DNA from: Liopterus haemorrhoidalis
Lineage: Eukaryota; Arthropoda; Insecta; Coleoptera; Dytiscidae
Assembly: GCA_963971575.1 (NCBI GenBank)
Contig: OZ020616.1
Location: 35,258,306 to 35,322,305, forward strand
DNA: 64,000 nt
Direction of reading: 5' to 3'
The notes beneath the pieces are model-generated. The model was not told where the DNA came from. It worked only from the letters and a program-made list of their open reading frames with translations, and searched no databases. The position numbers were made by a program, and so were the translations under genes. Within the stretch, counting starts at the first letter, position 1; every line of letters starts with the position of its first letter. This document shows positions 21,969 through 33,079 of the stretch, in pieces.

Positions 21969-23277
21969 CAAGGTGTCTCAAAAGAAATTTTATATTTATT
22001 TAGCTTACTGCGTGAACGCAAAGTATCCGAAGGGCGCGGGGGTTATGTCAATCGGTAGCCTGGCTCTTGGGAATTCAGTCGCTATGGAGCGTTTCTCGGG
22101 AGCAGACCGCGCGTTATGCGTGCGAGAGTTTTACAAAAACGGTGATTCGGTGACTGTAGCGCGTAGAAAATTCTGCAGTATTCGAGGTTTTCGCCACTTA
22201 AATGATGCGTCAAGCATTCCTCTCATTCGACATTGGGTTAAAAAGTTTGAAGAGACTGGTACAACGCTGGATAAATCAAAATCCGGGTGACCTAGGTCAT
22301 TAAGAACGGTAGAAAACGTGGAGAATGTTACTCAGTCTGTTCGTGACGACCCGAACCTTTCAATTCGGAAGCGCGCAAGTGCTCTAAATGTGCATAGATC
22401 ATCATTACATCGCATTATGCACAAAGACCTAAAGCTGCACCCCTACAAAATTCAATTGGTGCAAGAATTAAAGCCCCAAGATGCCAGTCAGAGGCTTAAT
22501 TTCGTAAATCAGGTGATTGAGCGATTTTCAACGTTTACCAACATTTTGTTTTCGGATGAAGCTCATTTTCATCTTAATGGCCACGTAAATAAGCAGAACT
22601 GCCGCTACTGGAGTGCAACGAATCCGAAACGCAAACATCAGAAACCCCTACATTCGCCTAAAGTGACCGTATGGGCTGCGATGTCGGCGCGAGGAATTAT
22701 CGGCCCTTACTTTTTTGAAGACGAAAGGGGGCGTGCAGTTACAGTGAATTCAGAGCGTTATGTGGAGATGTTAGACAACTTCTTGGTACCTGAACTGCAA
22801 AACTTTCCTGGCTATAACCAAAGAACATGGTTCCAACAGGACGGAGCAACTTCACACACGTCCAATATGTCTCTGCCACGTGTTCGTGAAATTTTCTCAG
22901 GCAAATTGATCTCCCGGAGAGGTGACATAAATTGGCCTCCACGCAGTCCAGATTTAACCCCTATGGACTTTTTCCAATGGGGTTATCTTAAATCTAAAGT
23001 TTACGCCAATAAACCGACTTCACTGGCGCATTTGAAAGAAAATATCCGTCACGAAATGGTAGCCATCCCTGAGTCCACCTGCCGAGACGTCATAAGTAAT
23101 TTTACAGTTCGATTAAATGAGTGCCGAGAACGCGAGGGTCTACATTTAGACGATATTATTTTTAAGAAATAAATCCTCAAAAAGTGCATTTTAATAATTA
23201 ATAAACATTTTTTCTATATACGGCTTACTTTTTTTTAATCGATCCACTAAATATAAAATTTCTTTTGAGACACCTTG
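21969..23277 (+). mobile_element. full-length DD41D (ITm) transposon
   Basis: A 1,309-bp element with TA on each side (21967-21968, 23278-23279) and inverted ends CAAGGTGTCTCAAAAGAAAT / ATTTCTTTTGAGACACCTTG. It holds one transposase gene spanning almost the whole element. Length and design match ITm DD41D elements. A decayed copy of its right end occurs about 130 bases downstream (around 23386-23420), suggesting a second, older insertion in the same hAT. Confidence 0.9.
22084..23172 (+). pseudogene. DD41D transposase interrupted by one stop codon
   Basis: One continuous frame of 362 codons from ATG 22084 (MERFSGADRALC) to TAA 23172, broken only by TGA at 22288-22290. That codon lies where the family has the Arg of the GRPRS hinge, so a CGA-to-TGA change (typical CpG decay) explains it. 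Domains in order: N-terminal helix-turn-helix (about 1-70), hinge, second HTH (IRKRASALNVHRSSLHRIM), then the DDE core with SDEAHFHLNG, FQQDGATSHTS and WPPRSPDLTPMDFF. The last two Asp are separated by 41 residues. All three acidic residues are present. Upstream in-frame ATG at 22045 is an alternative start. Confidence 0.9.
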
Positions 23278-23533
23278 TATATGTCTGGCAGTGAAATTCT
23301 ATTTAAGTTTAACTATATCCTGAAATAATAAATAAATTGCAAGTTTAAGATCAAGCATTGGTATCTTTCATCTATGTTTATCCACTAAATTTAAAATTTC
23401 TTTTGAGACACTTTGTATTTCTAAAAACTAGAACATTAAAATTTCATGAAAATTCATTAAATTAGCGAGCTAGATTCTATTTTATATTTATATATTTCAT
23501 ATTAAGTGTGAGACTCTGATAAAATTGCTACGT

Positions 23534-23917
23534 TTAATGAAAAGCATGCTTTTGCTTTTTGGAATCTAACATTCTTTCTAAATTTGGTATAATGTTGTAT
23601 AATCGAATTCGCATATCTGGTGCAGCATTTAGTTTGCTGCGATATTTCGTTTTTTCGTTAAATGGTAACAAAAACCGAATAGCCCTTTTTATTAAATGAA
23701 GATATTCGTCATATCTATCAGACCAGCAAGATGTTATTGAAACCTTTTCGAACTTAGATTTTAATTTAGAATCTGAGCTTATTTCAATTAAAACTTCATA
23801 TTCTTCTGGAAGAAATCCTTCCAGTTTTTCTTTTACTCTGAAGGAGTTTTGTATCCAATAATTATTCGTATAGTTCTTCTTAATATCTGGAAAATATTGT
23901 ATTTTCCTTGAATACAT
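23534..23917 (-). pseudogene. hAT transposase C-terminal remnant
   Basis: 127 minus-strand codons with the pattern YFPDI...YWIQNSF, LIEISSDSKLKSKF, AIRFLLPFNEKTKYRSKLN and IIPNLERMLDSKKQKH. This is the hATC dimerisation region of the SCAND3-type hAT family. The segment expected to read YLCEKGFS is missing (LLPFNEKTKYRS), indicating an internal deletion, and nothing upstream codes for the core. It belongs to the hAT bounded at 21643-24045. Confidence 0.75.
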
Positions 23918-24053
23918 TTTTAACTATATTATATTATTTTTATTTTGTTTAAATATCCATTTTTATGAAACAAGAAAGATATAAAGAGCACTTTGTCCCG
24001 CGCAGGAACCCTGGGGTTCCGCGGAACACCCTTTGGGAAACTCCGAATTAGAG

Positions 24054-24588
24054 GGTGCAATTGAATACAAATATTACAAATTTCTTGATTTTGGAATTTG
24101 TTGGTTGCTCACATTGCATAAAAAGAGTAAAGGAAGGAGGCTTACAATATAATTGAACAAACCAAGATGGTGTTTCAAATTGGCGGACACTAATTTCCGG
24201 GTGTATAGTGGCGTAGAGAAATTTATTAAAATAATTGTTATCAGTACAAAAAGAAAAAATACCAATCTTGATATTTTCAAAAGAAGCTAAAGATAGGAGA
24301 TACAAACAATCAATAAACACTATTAAACAGCTGTAATTTATTATTATAAAATTAATGATACACACAAGTAAATAAATACATATCTACAAAATTTCTAGTA
24401 GAAAATTATGACAGTACGCCATTGTCCATAAGTAACGTGTATGTCGAGATTCACTTACATAATATGAATGGAAAATACTTATGAATGAAAAGTTTTTCTT
24501 TTAGTCTTGGCATTTTGTGTTCTTGATCGTCTGCATGCAATAAAGATAACCATTTTGACCAAATGTCAGGTTAAATTCGAAATTTTAT
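24054..24588. other. AT-rich spacer, nothing recognised
   Basis: No recognisable domain or repeat. Confidence 0.4.
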
Positions 24589-24596
24589 ATTAAACT

Positions 24597-26310
24597 CAGG
24601 GCTGCAAACCGAACCGAACCGCGAACCGAAACCGAACCGAACCGGGCAGATTTTCCGAACCGCAAACCGGAACCGACTAGAACTTCTAAAACCGGTTTAG
24701 AGGAACCGAACCGGCTTTGTGAACATGTTTAAATTGGTTCGAACCTGTTCAAACCATTATTTTTGTTTTTGTTTTTTATACTATCTGAATAGTTAATTTT
24801 TGTGAATTGCTATTTTTTTTTTTGTATTTTTTTGTATTTGTATTTGTATTTGAATGAAATAAATATTACATCGATTATACAAATGTATGTAACACATTTC
24901 ATGTAACATTGATACATTGAAGGTAAATTATAAAATAGACTTAACAATAAATAAAATGTATGCATACATATAATAATATAAAAAAATAAAAAAGTTAGAA
25001 TAATAATATAAATGTAATTCTTCAGTAAATACACATGATAAAAATGCTGTCATAAAAGATACGAAGTATCTTGTGGTGACAATAATGAAATCATAAACAA
25101 GAAATTTAAAAAAGAATTGTATAATAAAATAAAAATTTAAATAAAAAATAAACTGACGTAGACAAGAGAAGAAGAAAATTACTACATAAATTAATGTATG
25201 ATAAAGATAAATATATTAAAAATAAATAACAAAAAGTAAAATAAAATAAAAATTTAAATAAAAAAAATTAAAAAAACTGATGTAGACAAATTACTAAATA
25301 AATTAATATATGATGAAGATAAATATAATAAAAATAAATAACAAAAAGTAAAATAAAATAAAAATTTAAATAAAAAAAATTAAAAAAACTGATGTAGACA
25401 AATTATTAAATTAATTAATATATGATGAAGATAAATATAATAAAAATAAATAACAAAAAGTAAAGTAAAGTAAAATTTTTCCTTATTAGTTATAATTAAT
25501 AAAAGTTTTATATTTAGACATGTATTATTATATAAATATAATATTATGCCTGCTTTAATATTATTTAATATTATTTTTGATATGCATAATTTTTATTTTT
25601 TATATTTTATTATTTGATCTATAATTTATTCTGAACGAAATAGTTAAATATGCTAAAAATAGCTTAATAATTGATTTATAAGTTATTAAGCTGAAAATAA
25701 AGTATTAAAAACATTTATTATACCCCAAGAAAAAATATAATAAGTTTACTATAAACAAAAGCGTGAAATATTGTATGATATTTAAAGTTAGTATAAAAAA
25801 TAAAAACATTGTATATGGACAAGGCTAGAGAATACAAGAAAATTTAACTAGGTTATATATGAGATTGAAATTAACATAATTTATTGCAGAGTTATTCTGA
25901 AAGGCTTCTATAATATAAAAAAGATTCCTGAAAAAGCTTGATTAATTTTATTAGTTTTTAAATTTTATTAGTAAATTATACACCTAATTCTGTTTTTACA
26001 CGATAGATAATTTCCTGAAGAATTCTCGGAGGTGTAAAACGTGGAGATTCATAAAAAAACTGGGGGGGGGGTCCAAAATCGACCGAATGCATGACCCTAC
26101 CTTCATCCCATATGAGGAAGTAAAAATTCGTGTTAAAACAGAAACGGGTGTATTTTATTTTATGAACTGAACCTCGAACCGATGTTATGAACCGGTTTAA
26201 GACCGGTTAAATAAATAAAAATAGTGAATCGAATAAAAACCGAACCTTAAAAATTGTGTGAACCGTGAACCGGAACCGGTTCGGGTTTTCCTACCCTGTT
26301 CGCAGCCCTG
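24597..26310. mobile_element. non-coding hAT element with perfect 8-bp TSD
   Basis: Ends CAGGGCTGCAAACC and GTTCGCAGCCCTG are flanked by ATTAAACT (24589-24596, 26311-26318). Beneath both ends lie dense ACCGAACCG / CGGTTCGG iterations (24607-24720 and 26160-26285), apparently amplified subterminal motifs. The interior is extremely A/T-rich, without a transposase, and holds a 112-bp tandem array. Confidence 0.85.
25124..25464. repeat. three-unit 112-bp tandem array
   Basis: Units at 25124-25240, 25241-25352 and 25353-25464 begin ATAAAATAAAAATTTAAATA and end AACAAAAAGTAAA. Units 2 and 3 differ by only a few bases, unit 1 is more diverged. The array lies inside the hAT element and is A/T-only apart from an ACTGATGTAGACAA block. 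Confidence 0.85.
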
Positions 26311-26549
26311 ATTAAACTATAAAATAACTAAAAACTATTTTAGTCTTGTCTTTTATTTATAATTTATAAATTATCAATATACTTTAAATTATCAAAATAA
26401 AGGTCAATAATCACTTTTTAATTCGAAAACAACAAAATGTTGGCAGCAGTAAAATTTGTATGTAAAAATTCGTATAGTCCTTCCTTTACTTTTTTTATTC
26501 AATGGGTGGTCAGAATAGATCATGGGTAATAAGGAACCTGTATTATATA

Positions 26550-27840
26550 CGAGGTGCGATCAAAAAGTTCGTTCAATTTTTAAATTCTCACGCTACATTT
26601 GTCGGATTGATAAACTTTTTTGTTGGCATATTGGTTAACCTGTCTTTGACGACTGTCTTAATTGGCTGCCATATTGATGCGTATTTAAGATTTGTCAGTT
26701 AATTACAGTAGTTGTGTTTCTATATATTCGGACATTTTTTATTTTTCACAATGAGGGATCAAAGAACATGCGTTAAATTTTGCGTGAAAAATGAAATCAA
26801 GTGCTGTTAAGTAGTGGAAATGTTGCAGAAGTCATTTGGTGAGTCGAGTATGAATGAACGAGCGATTTACAAATGGTATAAACGCTTTCAAGATGGCCGT
26901 GAATCAGTTGAAGATGATGATAGAGTTGGGAGACCCAGCTCTTGAATAAAAGTGGAAGAAGTTAAGAAAAAAATTCTTGATAACCGTCAATTTACAATTA
27001 GAGAGGTTGGGGAAGAAGTATATACCAACTTCTTCAGCAACCTGTGGTTATTGCGAAGAAATTTTCACTAATGTTTTAGACATGAGGTGAGTGACAGCAA
27101 AATTTGTTCCGAAACTGTTAAATTTTGAACAAAAATTGTATCGTAAAGAAGTCGCTCAGGAAATGATAGATGAAGCCGTCAATGACTCAATATTGTTCCA
27201 TCGCATTATAACGGGCAAAAGGACGTGAGTGTACGGTTATGACATCGAAACAAAGGGTCAATCATCTCAATGAAAGCTTCCAAATGAACCAAGAACCAAA
27301 AAAGCACGCCAAGTTTGATCGAATGTTTTAGTTCTTCGCACTAATTTTTTTCGGATATCGTGGTATTGTGTACCATGAATCTTTACCGCAATATGTTACA
27401 GTTTCGAAAGTATACTATTTCAGCATGTTGCGTTGGCTGCGTGAAGCAATTCGTAGAAAGCGGCAAGATTTATGGAACGACAATTCTTGAAATTTGCACC
27501 ATGATAACGCTCCAGCTCATACTTCATTGCTTGTTCGAGATTTTCTTTACCAAAATAGCACCGTAATGAAATCGAAACTACCCTATTCACCAGATATGGC
27601 CCTATGTGACATTTTTCTCTTCCCAAAGATGAAAAAACCAAAAACAACTAAAAGGACAACGTTTTATGACCATCGAAGAAATAAAAGCAAAATCGCTGAA
27701 GGAGCTGAACGCTATATCAAAATCTACGTTTCAGAAGTGTTTTGAAGACTGGAAAAAAAACAGTAGCATAAGTGCATTATATCCAATGGGGACTATTTTG
27801 AAAGGGACATTATAAAAATTGATGAATAAATAAATGTTGC
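26550..27840 (+). pseudogene. mariner (DD34D) transposon relic
   Basis: The left end is TA followed by CGAGGTGCGATCAAAAAGTT, a mariner-type terminus; the right end is lost near a T-run at 27847. Reading across frames gives an HTH block (SSMNERAIYKWYKRFQDGRE then DDDRVGRPSS), a TAKFVPKLLNFEQK block, the second Asp (HHDNAPAHTS) and the third (YSPDMALCDIFLFPK), with 34 residues between them. The first Asp segment, normally TGDETW, is destroyed (TGKRT), and there are several frameshifts. Dead. Confidence 0.8.
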
Positions 27841-28029
27841 TTTGTAATTTTTTTTTTTTTTTTGCTCATATCAAGCAAAAAAAAACATTTGCTTAGTTAA
27901 ATAAATACTTAACATATGGTATCGCAAATGGGATGTCCATCTTGCATTCCATCCATCATCTTGCATAATTCATCAGGTAACAATTAACTTGAAGTAACCA
28001 TGTGGCCTTCTTTGTTACGTCCATTTGGT

Positions 28030-28300
28030 CGAAGTATATTGTTTATTTCCTTTGTTGTTTCCAATATACCTTCTTCAGTTTCAGAATGTATCAAAATGTC
28101 ATCAATGGATCCTTCTACATTTTCAATGTTATCTAGTACTGAAGACATTCAATAATGGAAAAGTGCAGAATCATATGCCAAACCAAATGGTAAACACATA
28201 TATGAATATCTTCCCCAAGGAGTAGAATTTTTACCTGCCAGAATTCATTTTTACAATCTTATATAGTGAAGCATTTTGAATTTCGTATTATAGAGGATAT
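28030..28300 (-). pseudogene. Ty3/gypsy reverse transcriptase fragment
   Basis: The minus strand reads STPWGRYSYMCLPFGLA, a stop, then a segment ending VEGSIDDILIHSETEEGI. This matches the reverse transcriptase blocks PFGL and (Y)IDDIL of Ty3/gypsy elements; the first residue of the active-site tetrad is Ile here. About 90 codons remain, with one stop and a frameshift. Gag, protease, RNase H and integrase are not seen nearby. Confidence 0.65.
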
Positions 28301-28438
28301 TTCTTCCATAGTTCTTAAAGTACTTCTATTGACGATATCATTAGATTAATTTTATAGGTTCGTAGCTTAGTTGTTGACAAAGCAATGAATTAATAACATA
28401 AATTTGCTATTGTTTATGGCTATTATTTACCAATGAAA

Positions 28439-29039
28439 TGTAACGAATCGGTTAGTTCACCCGGACAAATTGTATATCTAAGATAAACTATGATCACAAA
28501 CCACCCCTCACGAGAATTTCTTTAAAAGGGGCTGCAATCGTTTTTTTGGGAATTTTAAAGGATACTTTACAATCAAAATTTGTGAGAATTCAGATAATAA
28601 AATAAAATTAGAAACTGTACGTTTCAACACGTAACTTGGAAATATGTTTTTTATGGTTCATTGTTCAAGGAGACATTTGTTAAGAGTTATTGCTTAATAA
28701 CTTTGAACACTAGCATCTCCTTGAACAATGCTTAAACACTTTTTTCTAGAAACGCTACTAACCCTCTTATATAAACCCGTCTCTCTGAAGACGAGGTCAG
28801 AAAGTATTCGGTCTGGTTAGCGTAAACATCTAAGTTGTTGAATTCTTAGAGGTACTGTGTCGGCATTCTGGTGGTCTATCCGATTTTATTTGTTTTAATC
28901 TTTGTCATTATTTTTACCTATATTTTAATCTTTCGAACTTACTCTTGTAAATAGTATATTATAATAAATCAAATTCTTTAATTTTAAACCGTCTTGCTTA
29001 ACGTGTGTAAACCTTCCCCTTGAAGAACTTAAGTGAACA
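28439..29039 (+). promoter_or_regulatory. candidate solo LTR or host promoter with TATA and poly(A) signal
   Basis: The stretch starts TGTAACGAATCGGTTAG and can be closed at GAACA, with TATATAAA at 28768-28775 and AATAAA at 28963-28968. That order (U3, TATA, R, poly(A), U5) suits an LTR of about 600 bp. A 14-bp inverted repeat (28660-28673 with 28716-28729) sits upstream of the TATA box around a second palindrome (28685-28702). No target duplication or primer-binding site was found. Downstream, ATG 29064 leads to a good splice donor (GGTAAGT, 29082-29088), so a host first exon is an alternative. Confidence 0.35.
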
Positions 29040-29089
29040 TGTAAGATCCAGAACAATTACAAGATGTCTGTTCAGTCGGTTGGTAAGTA

Positions 29090-30249
29090 CAAATACATAT
29101 CATTTAATTCACATATCGTAATGATGAACCCTGGATAACACTCACGCCTAATACTCAAACTCTTTTAGTCAGGAATCTTACTTCAATTTGAGATCAGACT
29201 TTATATTATATCACAGGCTCGCTACATGTTTGATAATAAACGATACGATATTAAAGTAACGTATTAGTGGATCGCTACAGAAATAATGTACAAAAGTGGC
29301 GATAAAAATATACTATATACCTATTCTTTTTTGATAATAAATATACTGGGATTAAAATCCCATAGATAAGGGCTAAAATATTTATTCCAAAACCATCACT
29401 TACCTAAAATTTATATATATATAGATATATTTTCTATTGTTTATATGGATATATTTTTTTTGGTTACCAATTAAATATGTACAGAAATGGCGTAAATAAT
29501 CAACAAATATCAAATAAACGTCAACGTCAAACAATATCCGCTTGCTTATGTTTAAATGTGTCAGGTACAGTTAGGGTACATACATTATTAGATGAAAATT
29601 ATTCAAACCCCTTTCAATCATTTATGAATGCTCTACATTTATTATTATTTATTATAAAATAAAATTAGCAAATTTTATAAAATTAAAATAAATGTGTTCT
29701 GAATAAAAACCGGTTTATTAAATTTTATTTACAGTGACGAGTTTTTAATTTTTATTAATATAAAATATATATATACATTATATTTGTAAATTTACATTTA
29801 AAATGTTGTTTTCGGTTTTTATGCAATTTGGACGTGATTTTGAAATGAATGGATTTTACAATTACATGATTGTCAATGAACGAGTGCCCAGCTTTTATTT
29901 TATTAAAACTAGTTAATCGAGAACGAATTTTTAAACCAGTAAATCGAGTTTTCATAATCAAGTTAATCAGTGTTTTAAATTCGCTATTTTAAACAATTTC
30001 GGGATGATAAATTGCCTGAAATAAATTTATTCAGCTTCTATTTTTTATTTAGTGCTATTGTTTTATTTACACAATTGTTTCATATTTTAAATAAAATTGA
30101 ATATGGAATTTTTATTCATATTTTAAAATTAACAAATATTTAATTTTCAAACATGAAATACTAAAATTTCAATTGTAACAAAATATTTAAAATCGCACTG
30201 TACTTTTTACAAATCACCGCTTGATATTTTTTATTTAGTCCGGTCAAAA
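29090..30249. other. AT-rich spacer, nothing recognised
   Basis: Open frames here (29477-29662, 29755-29961) are short and domainless. Confidence 0.4.
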
Positions 30250-31060
30250 ATAAATATTTGTGGTAATACTGTAAGTCAGGAAGAACTTGGCATCTCCGGT
30301 AAACTTATCTAGATCAGTGTTTCTCAACAGGTGGTCCGCGCACCACCAGTGGTCCCCAGAAAAATTTTAGTGGTCTGCGAAAATTTTTATATGTGTTTTT
30401 TGCAGTTTTTTTTAAATTTTTTTCGCACATTTTTTATGTAAATAATTCATATTTTGTTTATTTTCTGTAAACTTTCTGTAATTTTCTGCAAATAAAATAA
30501 ATGTATTAAGTAGGACATTAAATATATTTGTTTTCTTGCAAAAAATTAACCAACATTATTATTAGTGGTCCGCGTTAGAAAATTATATATTATACTGGTC
30601 CGCGGTGCGTTTTTGGTTGAGAAACACTGATCTAGATAACAATGGTGTATGTGTCGGGATCCCCAAGCGGAGTAAAAGTAAGAAACTCAGCTTTTGTCAC
30701 AGTCTTTTGAAATTTATACTGGAGTCAAACAAGGAGATGCCACTTCACCTTTGCTGTTTAACCTCGTGCTGGAGATGGTGTTACGAAAATCCCAGTATAC
30801 CAACCACCGTGGTCTACAGCTCAATGGATACCGCAAGATTTTAGGGTATGCAGATTTTAGGGTATGACCTGTATATTATTTCAAATAAGGTTGAAGACGT
30901 AATATCCTTAACTGACTTTATGGTGTCGAAGCTTGTTTCATCAGTAATGAAAACACCAAGTATCTCATTGCTAGTAGACGCAATCATGAGAACATGACAA
31001 ACTTAAAAATGAATGGCAACACTTTTGAGGGTATTTATTCAAGAAAGGATGCCATCCCTG
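30250..31060 (+). pseudogene. RTE-type reverse transcriptase fragment
   Basis: Across frameshifts the plus strand reads TGVKQGDATSPLLFNLVLEM, then HRGLQLNGYRKILGYADF where the family has the YADD active site, then NTKYLIASRRNHENMT. The order matches the palm region of LINE reverse transcriptases related to the C. elegans F52C9.6-like group. The second Asp of YADD is lost and a short duplication of GGTATGCAGATTTTAG-type sequence follows. A hAT MITE interrupts the upstream part at 30315. Confidence 0.7.
30315..30629. mobile_element. hAT MITE with perfect 8-bp TSD
   Basis: A 315-bp element with ends CAGTGTTTCTCAACA and TTGGTTGAGAAACACTG flanked by ATCTAGAT (30307-30314, 30630-30637). Subterminal GTGGTCCGCG repeats occur on both sides. 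It is inserted within the reverse transcriptase relic. Confidence 0.9.
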
Positions 31061-31169
31061 ACTAGATGTATTAATTATTTTTTACACTTTGCGTTCACAA
31101 TAATATCATTGTTACAATGAAAACAGTTTAACAATAGAAACTATTGTTTATTCAACCTAGGCACTGCAA

Positions 31170-31610
31170 AATCCGTATACAACATCGTTACAGGCGACGA
31201 AACTTAAATTTATTTATATGAACCTGAAACTAAGCAACAATCCACTGTTTGGATCTTCCAAGATGAACCGAAACCCACAAAAGTTGTTCGTTCACGAAGC
31301 ACTTGCAAGAAATTTATCGCTTGTTTCTTCGGTTATACTGGACATGTCGCAACCATTCCTTTAGAGGGTCGGAGAACAGTTAATGCTGAATGGTATACAA
31401 CAATTTGCCAGAAGTCATCGACAAAATCAGGAAAAACAACCAAAAACGTTAAATCATTCTTCATCATGACAATGCAAGCTCCCACACAGCACGTCAAACA
31501 ACTGATTATTTGACAAAGTAAAACATCGAATTAATCTCTCATTGCCCGTATTTACCTGGTTTATCCCATAACGATTTTTTTTTGTTCATCAATGCAAACA
31601 AAAAATGCGT
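31170..31610 (+). pseudogene. mariner transposase central fragment
   Basis: The plus strand reads WIFQDEPKPTKVVRSRST and KKFIACFFGYTGHVATIPLE, then RRTVNAEWYTTICQ and, after a shift, HHDNASSHTARQTTDYL. These are mariner DDE blocks around the second Asp. The third block is decayed (NDFFLF). The N-terminus and inverted repeats are missing. A different mariner lineage from the one at 26550, judging by the motifs. Confidence 0.7.
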
Positions 31611-31655
31611 GGACAGTGATTTTCATCACAAATATATATTGGCTCCTACAATTCT

Positions 31656-32390
31656 TCAAGAGGAGCAAAGGGCCTCAATAAAGCATCTCCATCTGGTGCG
31701 GTTCTGGGCTAAGATCTTGATTTCGCCCCACGACGTTCCCATGTCTCGCAGTTCTTTCTCCACTGTGCGTCTCCATGTGTTCTTCGTTCGTCCGATACTC
31801 CTTTTTCCTTGCGGATTCCAGTGAAGGGCCTGTCTGGTTATGTTGTCTGAGCCTCGCCTAAGTATGTGTCCCAACCATTTCCATTTGCGCAAGCGTATCT
31901 CATTTCCGATCTCTGACTGTTTTGTTATTCGCCATAGTTCTTCGTTGCTTATGGTGTCAGGCCAATGAATTCCCATTATCCTTCTTAAACATTTATTAAC
32001 AAAGATTTGCAGTTTATCGGGAAATGTCTCGTTAACCAACCATGTCTCACAGGTATATAACAGTACAGACTTCACATTGCTATTAAATACTCGGATTTTC
32101 GTTTTCTTGGTTAGGTGGGCTGATGACCAGAATTTGTTCAAAGAAGCAAACACTAGCTTTGCTTTTTGAATTCTGGACATTATATCCACGTTACCTCCCC
32201 CGTCTTCGGTGACAATGCTGCCCAGGTAGCAGAATTTGGAGGTTCGGTCTATGGTCGCATCTTGAAGGTGAATATTCCGAGTATTTACGATGTTTACGCG
32301 CATATCTTTTGTTTTGCTCTTAAGCCCTGCTATACGAGCAAAGCTGTCCAGATCGTTCAGTTTACTGTTCATCACCTTAATAAGCTATTA
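31656..32390 (-). pseudogene. LINE reverse transcriptase C-terminal region (F52C9.6-like)
   Basis: A 239-codon minus-strand frame contains the blocks FCYLGSIVTEDGG, SVLLYTCETW, FVNKCLRRIMGIHWPD, IRLRKWKWLGHILRR and NRTRWRCFIEALCSS. This is the thumb and C-terminal region typical of RTE-type LINE proteins. It is open to its stop, so it decayed less than its neighbours, but the endonuclease and palm are absent. It is in the opposite orientation to the related relic at 30250-31060. Confidence 0.8.
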
Positions 32391-32449
32391 AAGCCTTCGA
32401 AAACCATGTTTTTGAGATACCCATTTCAGAGTGGAAAATTTTTATAAAT

Positions 32450-33079
32450 CTTAAAGGCGAATATTTTGAAAAGCAATTAAACAGTTTGTTCCAAAAACAA
32501 AATTCTTTCTTAGTTTTTATAAAAACTTAAAAGCTAGCCCTCGTATATCCAAACATAAGATAGCCTAAAAATGTGAACAGTCAATTCGAATTTATTTTAA
32601 GCAAAATAAGAAAAAATGTAATTGAAATTGACAGTAAATAACTTATAAATAGCGAAAATATTTTTGACAGATTAACAATTTTTTGCTAGCATCATATGAA
32701 TATGTATATCCTACTGCTCCGTTATCGGTTCATTCTATCCAACATTTTAGGTCGCGACAGTAAAAACTGGCTGGTGTTCTGTATAGATTTAGATCTTGTT
32801 CTAAAGGTCTGTAGCACACGATTCAATAATACTTTACGATAAATCGTAAGAGATTCAAAACGAGAAATTGTAACCTGTACTGCAAGCATAATTGGTCCGA
32901 AAAATCTTTAAAAACAATTCACGTCTAGTAGAGTTACATAGAAAATTATAAAGGTTTATGTTTACCTGGTCTGATACCGATTAGTTACAATTCTACGACG
33001 ACAGGGGCGAGTGCGAATTCATTATTTCATTTTTATCGTTGTAGTGAGATTATAAATAAATGTGTGGAAAAAGTTCGAC
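32450..33079. other. spacer, nothing recognised
   Basis: No recognisable domain or bounded repeat. Confidence 0.4.

Larger units (their letters stand above)
21643..24045. mobile_element. hAT element with perfect 8-bp TSD, host of a DD41D insertion
   Basis: The left end CAGTGGTCTCCAACTT and the right end ending TTTGGGAAACTCCG are flanked by AATTAGAG (21635-21642, 24046-24053). Both subterminal regions contain GCGGAAC blocks. It carries a minus-strand hAT transposase relic at 23534 and was later interrupted by the DD41D transposon at 21969. Confidence 0.85.

Noticed and set aside
25124..25464. Possible CRISPR-like or satellite array
   Set aside because: Only three 112-bp units, fully repeated with no unique spacers, inside a hAT element in a eukaryotic window.
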